This document shows, piece by piece, positions 55,370 through 63,818 of a DNA stretch of 64,000 nt. Origin of the DNA: Paraescarpia echinospica (lineage: Eukaryota; Annelida; Polychaeta; Sabellida; Siboglinidae); the NCBI GenBank assembly GCA_020002185.1, contig CM034536.1, positions 12,090,333 to 12,154,332 of the forward strand, read 5' to 3'. How positions within the stretch are numbered: position 1 is the first letter of the stretch; each line of letters begins with the position of its first letter. Below the pieces are notes generated by a model, which ran no database searches, was not told where the DNA came from, and was given only the letters and a program-made list of their open reading frames with translations. A program made the position numbers and the translations under genes.

Positions 55370-55735
55370 GGTGCCTGATTTCTACAGAAAACTATAGATT
55401 ATCTAAAAATATATAATTTTATAGGATATTATCTACATAAATAAAAGTCGCCATAAATGCTATAGGATATTCTACAGTTTTCTATAGATTTCTACAGAAA
55501 CCACAAAAACTATAGAATATTGTACATAATTCTACAGGAATTACATTTCCAGTGAATTCTGTAGAATTGTCTGTAGTTATCTATAGACTTTTCTATAGTT
55601 TTCTATAGAATCCTACATTAAACTATACATTCTCTAAAAACTATAGAATTCTGTAGACAATTCTTTAGAATTCTACAGAATATTCTATAGAACACTATAG
55701 AATGCTGTAGAAATTTATAATTTTCAAAAAAAATG
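55370..55735. repeat. degenerate cluster of TCTATAGAA/TCTACAGAA palindromes
   Basis: About 20 copies of short self-complementary motifs (ttctatag, ctacagaa, gaattctgtagaatt, ctatagaa) with irregular spacing in an AT-rich 360-base stretch. The strand can fold on itself in many ways. Not a known element. Confidence 0.6.
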
Positions 55736-56180
55736 TTGCTAAGGGATCGGTGTGTGCATGGTGAATATGGGGGACTGAGGATTAAAAAACCTGTCAACCA
55801 TACCCCGCTAAAGGCTCACCTAAAACCTCCAAATACACCTCCTTCGCTGAAATATTGATCGAGGTGCTAAACATATATCTCCTGTCCCACACCTAAAATG
55901 TTAAGGGCGTAGCCTCCTGCTGGTTCAAAACCAGTTCAACACGACACAAATATATTATTTTCAACTGAACGGAAGTAGTATACGCGGGATGTACGTCCAC
56001 GTCCAAAAAGATCATGCACTGAGATCAAAGGAACATCAAAGGATTTTGAACCCGACCTCATTTTTTTCAATGAAGAGCCACTACTTATAAAAAATACATC
56101 AAAGGAAGAGCCACCACTAATAAAAAAGCCTAATGACTACTAATTACTCCACCTTTGACCTTCCCTGTAATGGATACCCC
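55736..56180. other. non-coding spacer
   Basis: No gene seen; a short duplicated phrase (aagagccac..ctaataaaaaa) at 56073-56130. Confidence 0.4.
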
Positions 56181-56300
56181 TTTGATCTCCCTTTGATTGA
56201 CAGGCCGCTGCTTGGCTGCTAGTGGCTTTGATTGACAGGCCGTTGATTGGCTGCTAGTGGCTTGGCTGTTTTGATTGACAGGCCGTTGCTGTGATACGCT
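56181..56300. repeat. about 39-bp tandem repeat
   Basis: tttgattgacaggccg plus ttggctgctagtggct occurs two and a half times with small spacing changes. Confidence 0.7.
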
Positions 56301-56334
56301 GGGCCAGACATGTTTACACCCCCTTAGGAATTAT

Positions 56335-56960
56335 TATAGTTTAAATAAGCCGTGGTAAAGCAGGCAAGTTCGTTTACCATTAATTACTCTTAATTACCCT
56401 AGCGTGTGTGAATGTATGCTTTTTCTCTATTTTCTAGTGATTTTGTTACGTATCGTGAAATAGATTTATGGAAGTTCCCAGGGTCGGTACTTACGCAGAA
56501 CGAAGGTGTGGCTAAAATCAGTACATAGCCACACGTATAGCAGCCGCTGTACGGAACTCCTATGCCGTGTGTAGACCTGTGTTGATGTAATATGATACGG
56601 TGCGGTTCTAAAGTCCTGTTTGGTCGCGCCGTTAGACTGTATTGACAGCGTAGAGCGGCCGTTGTGCGCTATAGTAAATAAGGCTGTTTTAAATCCGCCT
56701 AGCTAGTGCCGCGTAGGGTGTAGGAACACTGATCATTATAGTTTAAATAAGCTGCGGTAGAAACGAGGCAGGCGAGTTCGTCCGACTATGTAGTAGTTTA
56801 AATAAGCCGCGGTAGATGTAGGAATTATTATAGTTTAAATAAGCCGTGGTAGAAATGAGGAAGGCAAGTTCGTCCGACTATGTAGTAGTTTAAATAGTCC
56901 GCGGTAGATGCAGGAAGTATTATAGTTTAAATAAGCCGCGGTAGAATCCATAGACTAGCC
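56335..56960. repeat. tagtttaaataagccg repeat series
   Basis: Six copies of tagtttaaataagccg(c/t)ggtaga at about 56335, 56737, 56792, 56830, 56885 and 56930. The last four form a 95-100-bp composite unit that also holds gaggcaggcgagttcgtccg. They lie beside the spliced gene and Polinton 2 and may be part of an element end. Confidence 0.7.
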
Positions 56961-57206
56961 TTGTTGAAATACGATACGGGTGGCCTTCTAAGGTCCGCGC
57001 GCTGCTATAAACAACTTCGGCCCCCGTTCCTGATCCGTCGTGACGTTTTCTAGTAGCGTGGAGCTGGGTTTGTGTACGTTTATAAACAGGGCTGTTTTAG
57101 CGTCGCTTAGTTGGCGCACCGTTTATTCAGTGCCTGCGCGCGGTCGAAAAAGCAAAAGATTCGTGGCCAATTATAATATTTAATGGTGAAGCATCGAAAC
57201 AGGGAA

Positions 57207-57536
57207 TTACGTCCAGTTTTCGGCCGCCTCGTTTGACGACGCGGAGGAGGAGGCAGGCGGCAGGCCAAACCCGCGACGCGGTGGTAACCCCGGTGGGATT
57301 GGCGTTGACCACGGGCCCGTGTCCGAGTCGCGCCGGGCCCGCCACTCTTTGGGGTCGGGGCCCCGCACGATGCCGCTCACAGCCGCTGTAGGCCGTCCGG
57401 GGTGCCTTGGTTGTAAAGGGGGCGGCGTCTTCGGTCGCACTCGTTCTATAGGCGGCGTCGGCTTCTTAGCTTGCGCTCTTTCTAGCATAAGGCGGAGGAT
57501 GCGTCCCAGCCCCCGGGCTACTGGTGGAGGCCTCCT
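57207..57536 (-). CDS. spliced proline/arginine-rich protein, exon 2
   Basis: Begins at acceptor ctattcacag (57537-57546) and reads RPPPVARGLGRILRLMLERA, then a proline-rich stretch (KKPTPPIERVRPKTPPPLQ) to a stop at 57207. It is in phase with exon 1 (two bases carried over). About 135 residues in total; no domain recognised. Disordered, basic and proline-rich, like many viral accessory proteins, but that is only a resemblance. Confidence 0.55.
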   Translation of the reverse strand, partial: RRPPPVARGLGRILRLMLERAQAKKPTPPIERVRPKTPPPLQPRHPGRPTAAVSGIVRGPDPKEWRARRDSDTGPWSTPIPPGLPPRRGFGLPPASSSASSNEAAENWT

Positions 57537-57794
57537 GTGAATAGAAAACAAAATAAATAAATAAATAAAATTTATAGTTGAGTGTTTAAAGAGAGTGACG
57601 TGCGGAGGATGCTACTGGTGGAGGCGTCCTGTGAATAAAAAACAAAATAAATAAATAAAATTTATAGTTGAGTGTTTAAAGAGTGTGACGTGCGGCGGAG
57701 AATATGTCTCCGCCCTCCTGTGAATAGAAAAATAATAAAATAAAATAAATATATTTATAGTTGAGTGAATGTTTGTTTAAAGAGTGTGACGTAC
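57537..57794 (-). repeat. intron with triplicated acceptor segment
   Basis: Three tandem copies (each about 95-100 bp) of a block with the acceptor attcacag, a short GC-rich stretch (cctccaccagtagc in two), the gtgacgtgcgg end and the AT-rich part aaatttatagttgagtgttt. Each copy therefore offers its own AG. Only the leftmost leads to the long open frame; the middle one soon meets a stop. Confidence 0.75.
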
Positions 57795-57871
57795 CTTTCG
57801 CAATGTTGGACCTTCCGTGGTTGGTCGGCCTTCCGTGGTCCGGTTTCGCTAGAATATACGCGTTCTGCCAT
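57795..57871 (-). CDS. spliced proline/arginine-rich protein, exon 1
   Basis: ATG at 57871, frame MAERVYSSETGPRKADQPRK then VQHCE, ending at the strong donor AAAG/GTACGT. 25 codons plus two bases. Confidence 0.55.
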
Positions 57872-58237
57872 AGTGCGCTCCTCGAATGGTATGTTGTTTA
57901 CCAGTCACCGTCTGCAAAATGGTATGCGGTTCGTACGCAAAAGGCCGATGACGCATCGAGGGGCGTCACGCGCACCCTTACGTAACCGGCCGTTTTGCGT
58001 GATGTTTAAAAATCGTTTAATGAAACTCTAAATGTGTGAAAGTAAGCGTTGTATAAGACAAATCGGGGGTCAGGAATCGCGTGGTGTTGTATTAGAAATT
58101 TTTTTCTCTAAAGAGGCGATTTACGGCACATGCACCGACATGACCGTTCACTTTTTTCTATTGACAATGTCCTTGGTGGAATCGACTGTCGTGTGGTGCG
58201 CGTGATCAGGCGCACGCGCGCCCCTTTATTGGGCCTG

Positions 58238-58245
58238 TATAAAAG
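58238..58245 (+). promoter_or_regulatory. TATA box upstream of the RPA-like gene
   Basis: TATAAAAG in a GC-rich context, 58 bases before the ATG at 58303. Distance leaves room for a start site about 30 bases downstream. Confidence 0.6.
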
Positions 58246-58302
58246 GATAGGCAGAGCGCGCGTCTGTATTGTCGCTGTTGTTCGAGTTATTCAGACTTCG
58301 TC

Positions 58303-58630
58303 ATGGCAGAGGAGGGCGTCCAACGAAACGGGTCGAGAAAGCAAACCTTTACACCGGTCTGCGTCGGTCGATCCGCCTCGATTCCTACAGCAGCGGCTTC
58401 ATTGTCGTCCGTCGCGGCGACTGATCGGGCGCCTTCGACGGGCACGGCGCCAGCACGGAGCGGGCAGGCTGGTGCGACAGAGCCGGCACACGAGCCGACG
58501 CCGGGCACCTTGACGGGCGCGCACGGCACCTCGACGGGCGCGCACGGGCCGTCGGCGGCAAGATGCACACCGCCTGAGAGAGGCGCTGTGTTTGCTCCCC
58601 TCAACGGTGAGTGTGAGGACGCTACATGAA
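58303..58630 (+). CDS. N-terminal disordered part of the RPA-like gene
   Basis: ATG at 58303 after the TATA box. Low-complexity Ala/Thr/Gly/Pro-rich sequence (TPGTLTGAHGTSTGAHG) with no fold. At 58606 there is a good donor (acg/gtgagt). The OB-fold part that follows is in the next frame, so either a frameshift or a splice that I cannot place joins them. Confidence 0.45.
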
Positions 58631-59065
58631 GTCGTAGACGGCGCGTATAAAATAAAGACGCCCGTCAATATCGAAGCGATTGCTTGGCGGGATAAATGCA
58701 CGTACGAGGGGTGCACACGATGCCGACGCAAGGTACGCCCGACCGCGGACGGCACTGTGATGTGTCACTCGCACGGTATCCAGGCCGAGTCGAAATATAA
58801 TTTTTCGATGCGGATGATGCTAAAGGATGGGCCTGAAGAGGAGGATGAAATGTGGGTAATTGTATTCGACAGCGTAATGACGTCCCTCGTTCCGTATCAG
58901 GCCGACTACCTGGTCGCGCTCGAGCTCGATGAGTTGCGTGACACCGTGATGGCGCTCGTCGGTACCGCCGTAGAGGTCGAAGTGCGTAAGATGACGTGGG
59001 GCGGCACGCCGTCGTATTCAGCGCGCACCATGAAAAAGGTGTCCGACGATAAGAAAGTTGTGTAA
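58592..59065 (+). CDS. RPA70 DBD-C-like single-stranded DNA-binding protein
   Basis: Open frame with TVSVRTLHEVVDGAYKIKT, a zinc-ribbon pattern (CTYEGCTRCRRKV then VMCHSHG), and KYNFSMRMML, DEMWVIVFDSVMTSLV. This order matches the replication protein A large-subunit C-terminal OB fold, whose zinc ribbon is C..C...C..C; here the last ligands read C-H-S-H. Such proteins coat single-stranded DNA during replication. RPA-like proteins occur in Helitrons and some viruses; here it lies directly beside Polinton 2, in a similar GC-rich composition, and may be one of its genes. The start is uncertain. Confidence 0.6.
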   Translation: MLPSTVSVRTLHEVVDGAYKIKTPVNIEAIAWRDKCTYEGCTRCRRKVRPTADGTVMCHSHGIQAESKYNFSMRMMLKDGPEEEDEMWVIVFDSVMTSLVPYQADYLVALELDELRDTVMALVGTAVEVEVRKMTWGGTPSYSARTMKKVSDDKKVV

Positions 59066-59093
59066 TAATAGTTGCCTTTCTTTACGCTGTAGG

Positions 59094-59217
59094 ACGCTGC
59101 TGGCTCTACACTCATCGAGGTCCTGGTGAAAACGGCGGCCAACTATCGTACGTTGAGTCGCTTCTTACAAAGACGCCGCGCTTGTATGACAATCCTCAAT
59201 CGATTGACTAGGGGCCA
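59094..59217 (+). other. possible downstream exon of the RPA-like gene
   Basis: Acceptor tacgctgtag at 59084-59093. Joining from a GT at about 59041 (AAAAAG/GTGTCC) keeps the frame: DAAGSTLIEVLVKTAANYRT then LSRFLQRRR. The 53-base 'intron' (59041-59093) has a diverged second copy at about 59236-59285, so this exon is bracketed by a duplication. Low confidence. Confidence 0.35.
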
Positions 59218-59771
59218 CCGGCCCCCCTCGGTCCTGAAAAAGCTATCCGACGACGATGCCTAATAGTCGCCTTTCTGTATGCTGCCTCGTACCCGCCGTT
59301 AGCGTCCGTGGTCGTCTCCATGGCGCCGGCGGTGTCCTTGTACCACAGGCCGGCCTGGAGTTGCGACGTTTTCGCGCCTTTGTCGTAGCTCAGCAGGGTC
59401 TCGAGGTAGGCCCGATACGGATACGTATTGGTCGACGGCGTCACGAGCGTCCCGTTCAACGATACGTCGACTTGACTGAACATCGAATGTAGAACATTTT
59501 TCACCGGCGCCACGACGGCGTCGTTTGCGAGATCGGCGCCTTCCCCCTGGACCAGTTTGAAACGGACGTACAGTCTAACGCTCGCCAGGTCCGTGTAATC
59601 GTCTCCCGAGCCCGGGACGAGAAATTCGATAGGCCCGCCAGTGTCGAGTGACGTCAGCGGCTGATAATCGACCCACTGACCGCTCTCGATGCTCGTCTGC
59701 GTCGTCGGCACGACGAACAGGTCCAGTTCGCTCTTGACCCCCTCGCACGACTGCCGATGCACGAACGCCAT
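59208..59771 (-). pseudogene. major capsid protein, element 2, truncated
   Basis: ATG at 59771 and the first about 165 residues of the polinton capsid protein (MAFVHRQSCEG, GGPIEFLVPGSGDDYTDLAS, SMFSQVDVSLNG, NTYPYRAYLETLLSY, GLWYKDTAGAM). Homology to element 1 stops at about 59275, after which the frame enters sequence of the RPA-like region and ends. Roughly 270 residues and the protease gene are missing, so no capsid can be made from this copy. Confidence 0.9.
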
Positions 59772-59774
59772 TCT

Positions 59775-60159
59775 CTATCCGGAGGTGGTGAATATGTCGC
59801 TCGATAACGTCCGTTTCGGGCGTCGCCGCTTCTTCTTACTGGCCGTCGCTGCCTTACCCGGCGGTCTTATACGGCGCTTTTTTTTCGGCGGCGCCCTCCT
59901 ATTCGGCCTCTTTCGCGCGCCTTTTTACCGACTGTTTCAGATTTCCGCCGACGACGACGTCCTGCGCCATGCGTACGCCCGTATTAAGGGCGCGCTTTCC
60001 CAGCGCCACGGCGCCTCTCTTGATAAGCGGCATGGCGCTTCGAAACAGGCTCCCGAAGAGATTGCCCAGACCGTGACCTCTCTGCCCTCGACCGCCGACG
60101 AAGACCGGTAGAGCGCCGCCGACCTGTCGACTGTAGTAGTCTTCGTACGCGTTACGCAT
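59775..60159 (-). pseudogene. pX-like basic virion protein, element 2 (frameshifted)
   Basis: ATG at 60159, just after the penton stop. N-terminal block YYSRQVGGALPVFVGGR then GHGLGNLFGSLFRSAMPL is clear and the frame closes at 59899. The basic C-terminal part that should follow (KKKRRIRPPGKAATASKKKR) is in a neighbouring frame down to about 59780, so one frameshift near 59900 separates them. Confidence 0.75.
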
Positions 60160-60161
60160 CG

Positions 60162-60998
60162 TCAAAACAGTTTAGATTTGCAGCGTCTGATGTGAAGCGT
60201 TGTCACGAGTTTTCCTCCCTCGAATGGTATCGGTTGACCGGCGTCGTCCCTTATATCGATCTCGATCGTCTCGAATTGTCGCCGCAGGAGCGGCACGTAT
60301 TGGACGCGGTCGAAGGCATTCGAGGTGTTGACTCCGTTCTTCCCGTAGACGGCGACGGCGACGGCCCGAAGGAGCGGGGCGCGCACGTCACCGACGACGC
60401 GCGCTTCCACGATGTCGGTGTACACGTACAGGGTGTCGATGCCCGCGTTCATGTCCACCGTATGCAGCCCCTCGTGCTCGTAGGTATACGAGACGGGGTC
60501 GGTGCTGACGGTGACCGCGCCGCTCAAGGGCGGGCTGACGATGACGTTCGATTCGAAACCTAGTACGGCCTTTAGACGGCTCTTGGGAGGCAGGTGAAGT
60601 TCGACACCCGGCCCTAGATATAGCTTCATTCGGTTAGTGACGGGGCTGTACGCCAGGGGGGCTTTGACTTTATCGATGCTCAGTTTCATCAGCGCCTCGT
60701 TGATCTCGTGCATCATTTCGTAAGCACTGTTGTAAAAACCGTAAGGAATGTTTCCCTGTCGAAAGACAGGCGCGCCGGTATCCGCCATCCTGTAGGTCAG
60801 GTGGAAGTATGCGTCCGCGGCTCTCACGTTGTACCACGTGTGCGGATACTGTAGATTTACTATGCCGCATTCCCATTCCCCCGACAGGTCGATGCGTTGC
60901 GGCAGCATCGTGGTGTAGTGAATCAACGTGTTTTCGGGGTGCGCCTTCATAGACGCGTTGCTCGGCAGGGTCAGGTAAAAGTCAGACGATACCGCCAT
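60162..60998 (-). CDS. minor capsid (penton-like) protein, element 2
   Basis: 278 residues, intact, ATG at 60998. SDFYLTLPSNASM, NTLIHYTTMLPQRIDL, WECGIVNLQYPHTWYN and the C-terminal EIDIRDDAGQPIPFEGG match element 1 throughout. Start overlaps the end of the membrane-protein gene by 17 bases, the same arrangement as in element 1. Confidence 0.85.
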   Translation of the reverse strand: MAVSSDFYLTLPSNASMKAHPENTLIHYTTMLPQRIDLSGEWECGIVNLQYPHTWYNVRAADAYFHLTYRMADTGAPVFRQGNIPYGFYNSAYEMMHEINEALMKLSIDKVKAPLAYSPVTNRMKLYLGPGVELHLPPKSRLKAVLGFESNVIVSPPLSGAVTVSTDPVSYTYEHEGLHTVDMNAGIDTLYVYTDIVEARVVGDVRAPLLRAVAVAVYGKNGVNTSNAFDRVQYVPLLRRQFETIEIDIRDDAGQPIPFEGGKLVTTLHIRRCKSKLF

Positions 60999-61305
60999 CG
61001 CGACGACTCATAGACAGACTCGGGAGTAGGTAACCGAGACAGCTACTCAACAGCGCCGTCCACAGGTTGGAGTCGCCCTGACCTTTCGTCAGATTGTATA
61101 TACTCACGACGATGACCGTATAGAGGACGACGATCTGATACAGGAAGATGATCTCGGATTTAGGGCATTCTTTCCCGCAGAAATGCCATGGAATGTGTTC
61201 GCGGACGGAGGGGGCCGTAGACTCGGCGGCGTCGACGGAGTCTGCGGTTGTGGCTACGTCTACATTGAAGCAGTCTGTGGCGACGGCTGTTCCCTCATGC
61301 GTCAT
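60982..61305 (-). CDS. conserved two-helix membrane protein, element 2
   Basis: 107 residues, ATG at 61305. PWHFCGKECPKSEI, helix 1 (FLYQIVVLYTVIVVSIYNL) and helix 2 (LWTALLSSCLGYLLP) are nearly the same as in element 1, whereas the acidic N-terminus has diverged. Confidence 0.8.
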   Translation of the reverse strand: MTHEGTAVATDCFNVDVATTADSVDAAESTAPSVREHIPWHFCGKECPKSEIIFLYQIVVLYTVIVVSIYNLTKGQGDSNLWTALLSSCLGYLLPSLSMSRRDGGIV

Positions 61306-61341
61306 CGTAGTACCACCGTGGTCTCCGAGAGCAGCGCCCCT

Positions 61342-61348
61342 CTTTATA
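61342..61348 (-). promoter_or_regulatory. TATA box before the membrane-protein gene, element 2
   Basis: TATAAAG on the minus strand, 37 bases before the ATG at 61305. A second TATAAAG overlaps the integrase end at 61439-61445, aligned with the one in element 1. Confidence 0.5.
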
Positions 61349-61433
61349 GTCGTCGTCGCACGCCGTTTCGTGTAGTCGGAAGCACACCCAATGGCGCGTG
61401 CGCAACATGACTACTACGGCCGTCGTCGTCGTC

Positions 61434-62546
61434 CTATCCTTTATAGTCCACGAGCGCCCCGGCTTCGATCCAGCTGTTGAACGAAGCCGGATATCCGCTC
61501 CATTTTACGAGCACTTCCGCTGCACCCCCCTTACGACGGCGCTGCAGAATGGCCTCCACGCGACACAGTTTATCCTTCGGAACGACTACGCGTTGCAGTT
61601 CCGGTTCGTAGAAGGTTCCTTCTAGCGGCGTCCAGGCGTCGTCCTCCAGTCGATACACGGGCGGCTCGGACGGGTGCGCCTCGACGACGGTGAAGAGCTC
61701 TTCGCTCCAGTTAGCCATGTACCCTTTTTTAAACCGGCCCTTCGCTTTGCTGATGCGTACGCGGTCCCCCTCACGCAGTTTCGGTTTTTTGCCGCCGCCG
61801 CCGTACAACCGTTGCCATACGCTCTCCTGGTTCTCTTCGTTAACGCTCGCCGGTGTCCTGCCGATGCTTCGATGGTAGGCGTTGTTGTACGACCGTACGA
61901 GTTGCGGCAGCGGTTCTACGTATCTTAGCGTCTGACGTTTCGTAAAATACCGCCACATTCGCGTCTTCAACGTCCGATTGAACCTTTCCACGACACTCGC
62001 TTTAGTCTCCTCGTTATGCGTCACGAAATGGTGGACGCCGTAATCCTTCAAGAGTTTCTGTAGGGGTCTGTTGAGAAACTCCGTCCCCTTATCGGTCTGC
62101 AGCGCGTTCGGCGGCCGTTCCGCCTGCAGCAGGGTCTCGAAAGCCGCGACGAGCGACGGCCCCGATTTACTCTTCAATGGGACGCACCACGCCCACTTCG
62201 AAAAGACGTCGATAACCGTCAGTAGGAAGGTTATGCCGTCATTGTATTTTTTCAGTGTAGCCACGTCGACCAAATCGGCTTACCACTGCTGGTTTTGACC
62301 GCCCACGATAACGCAGCGCCGTTTGAAGTGTCGTTTCACCGACTTGTGCAGGGTGTACGTATCCTGCGCCGCCAGCCACAGCTTGACGACCGGTTTGCGC
62401 ACTACGGCGGCCCCCCTGTGCAACCCGTCGACGCCGCCGTAACTGCCCGCCCGTTTCGGCTCGAAATAGACGCGCTTCAGGAGGTCGTCGTCGTCTCGTT
62501 GTCGACGCTTTCGTTTAGCGCGACGACGAGGCCGCCCGGACACCAT
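61434..62546 (-). pseudogene. integrase with chromodomain, element 2, one nonsense codon
   Basis: ATG at 62546. N-terminal part (DLLKRVYFEPKRAGSYGG, YTLHKSVKRHFKRR) runs to a TAA at about 62278-62280 where element 1 has the Gln codon of QWQADLVDV. After the stop, the core continues with LQTDKGTEFLNRPL, ETKASVVERFNRT and a chromodomain (CRVEAILQRRRKG, VLVKWSGYPASFNSWIEA). Apart from this one codon all catalytic residues seem kept. Confidence 0.88.
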
Positions 62547-62659
62547 GACGACGACGACGATAAACGATCGCGATCGACGAGGCCGCCTAATATACAGACG
62601 TAGAGAAGGACCACGGCGGCGACGACGACGACGACGACGACGATTACCGCTTTTTGCAT
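62477..62659 (-). CDS. small single-pass membrane protein with sequons, element 2
   Basis: 60 residues, ATG at 62659. A Val-rich helix (VIVVVVVVVAAVVLLYVCIL), a serine run, WCPGGLVVALN and two sequons (NES, NET). Same length and layout as 10042-10224 of element 1, but placed between the unknown gene and the integrase, overlapping the integrase start by 70 bases. Confidence 0.55.
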   Translation of the reverse strand: MQKAVIVVVVVVVAAVVLLYVCILGGLVDRDRLSSSSSWCPGGLVVALNESVDNETTTTS

Positions 62660-62665
62660 TGCTCT

Positions 62666-63418
62666 TTAATACGTCTCCCACGTTGCCACCTCCGAGACTC
62701 TGCTACGACATTTTTTAGCCTGTTGGTCCGTCGCTTTTTCGGCTAACCGTCGGTGTTGAGGCGTCCACGTCGCCCCGGAACGACTGGGCCTATCCGGCGT
62801 CGGCGCCGTCTCTTCTAGCCGCGCCGCCCGATACCGGGGGATACCGACGAACTCCATAGGAATGTTCAGCCCCCTTATACTCTCCCCGAACGCTTTCCAC
62901 CCTACGTGTGGCGCCATCTTTTTTCGCGATCGCATGAGATCGTTCACGAGATCTACCATGTTGCTCCCCGCGATCGTTTGACCGTCGTACACGAACTTGC
63001 CGCGGGCGTTCCATCGACACAGCGGATCGGATTTCATTTTTGCGATAAGGCGGCCGGCTTTTCCTTTCAGGGTTTTCGGCACGCTGTCCACGATTTCGCG
63101 CCCTGTGTCGTCCAAGGCGGTCTCCTCGGCCGCCGCCGGCGCCGGCGTCGTCGTCGTCGTCTCGTTGTTCACCACCGACACGCGCACCGGTTGCGCCGCT
63201 CGGGCCGCCTCCAGCGCGTTGTAACGGTTCAACAGTTGGTTGTACGACACCGCCTTATCGTGGTCAGATAAATCCGACCGATCTAGAACGTCCTTCATGT
63301 CGATGTCCAGGCTACTCGTCGCGCGTGATCGGGTCGTGCTCGGTGGCTGATCGATGAGCGGCATGAGGCTCTCCACCAATCGCGGGTCGACCAACGCCAT
63401 CTTCTTCGCGTGCTGCAT
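62666..63418 (-). CDS. conserved polinton protein of unknown function, element 2
   Basis: ATG at 63418 (an upstream GTG is rejected), two bases after the previous stop. KKMALVDPRLVESL at the start and the C-terminal block (DSVPKTLKGKAGRL, WNARGKF, GSNMVDLVNDLMR, GWKAF) match element 1; the linker between differs. About 250 residues, uninterrupted. Confidence 0.75.
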   Translation of the reverse strand: MQHAKKMALVDPRLVESLMPLIDQPPSTTRSRATSSLDIDMKDVLDRSDLSDHDKAVSYNQLLNRYNALEAARAAQPVRVSVVNNETTTTTPAPAAAEETALDDTGREIVDSVPKTLKGKAGRLIAKMKSDPLCRWNARGKFVYDGQTIAGSNMVDLVNDLMRSRKKMAPHVGWKAFGESIRGLNIPMEFVGIPRYRAARLEETAPTPDRPSRSGATWTPQHRRLAEKATDQQAKKCRSRVSEVATWETY

Positions 63419-63420
63419 CT

Positions 63421-63768
63421 TCACGCCCCGATAAGCTGTCTCAGCAGGGGCAGAAAGACGGTCGCTAACGGCGCTAGCAGGGCCGTCAGAAAGCCACCCG
63501 CTCCCGTTTGCAGGATGGCGCGTCTCTCTCTGACGAGCACTCTTTTGTTCGCCAGCTTATGCAGGTGGTTGCTGTATTTTAGCAGCACTCTTTTCTGCTT
63601 CTTCGATAGTTTCACGTTCCCTTTCAGAATGTTGTACGCGCAATCGCACAGACTACAGATGAGGTCGGAATCCGCGTGAGCAAGTACGGCTTTTCGCAGT
63701 TCGATGTTCCTCTTATAGCGGCTCAGCATCTGTAGAGCCAGGATAAGTCTCTTCACGCGGTCCGTCAT
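63421..63768 (-). CDS. small basic protein with hydrophobic C-terminus, element 2
   Basis: 115 residues, ATG at 63768. Same build as element 1: DSDLICSLCDCAYNILKGNV, a basic middle, and GGFLTALLAPLATVFLPLL. A TATA-like tataaaaa lies at 63810-63817, 42 bases upstream. Confidence 0.75.
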   Translation of the reverse strand: MTDRVKRLILALQMLSRYKRNIELRKAVLAHADSDLICSLCDCAYNILKGNVKLSKKQKRVLLKYSNHLHKLANKRVLVRERRAILQTGAGGFLTALLAPLATVFLPLLRQLIGA

Positions 63769-63809
63769 CCTTCTTTAACCGAATGACGGGCGTAGTGACG
63801 TTTCCTCTC

Positions 63810-63817
63810 TTTTTATA
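63810..63817 (-). promoter_or_regulatory. TATA box before the small basic protein gene, element 2
   Basis: TATAAAAA on the minus strand, directly after the ATPase stop and 42 bases before the next ATG. Confidence 0.5.
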
Positions 63818-63818
63818 G

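Noticed and set aside
57127..57345. Second proline/arginine frame overlapping the spliced gene
   Set aside because: Shadow in another frame of the exon supported by splice sites.
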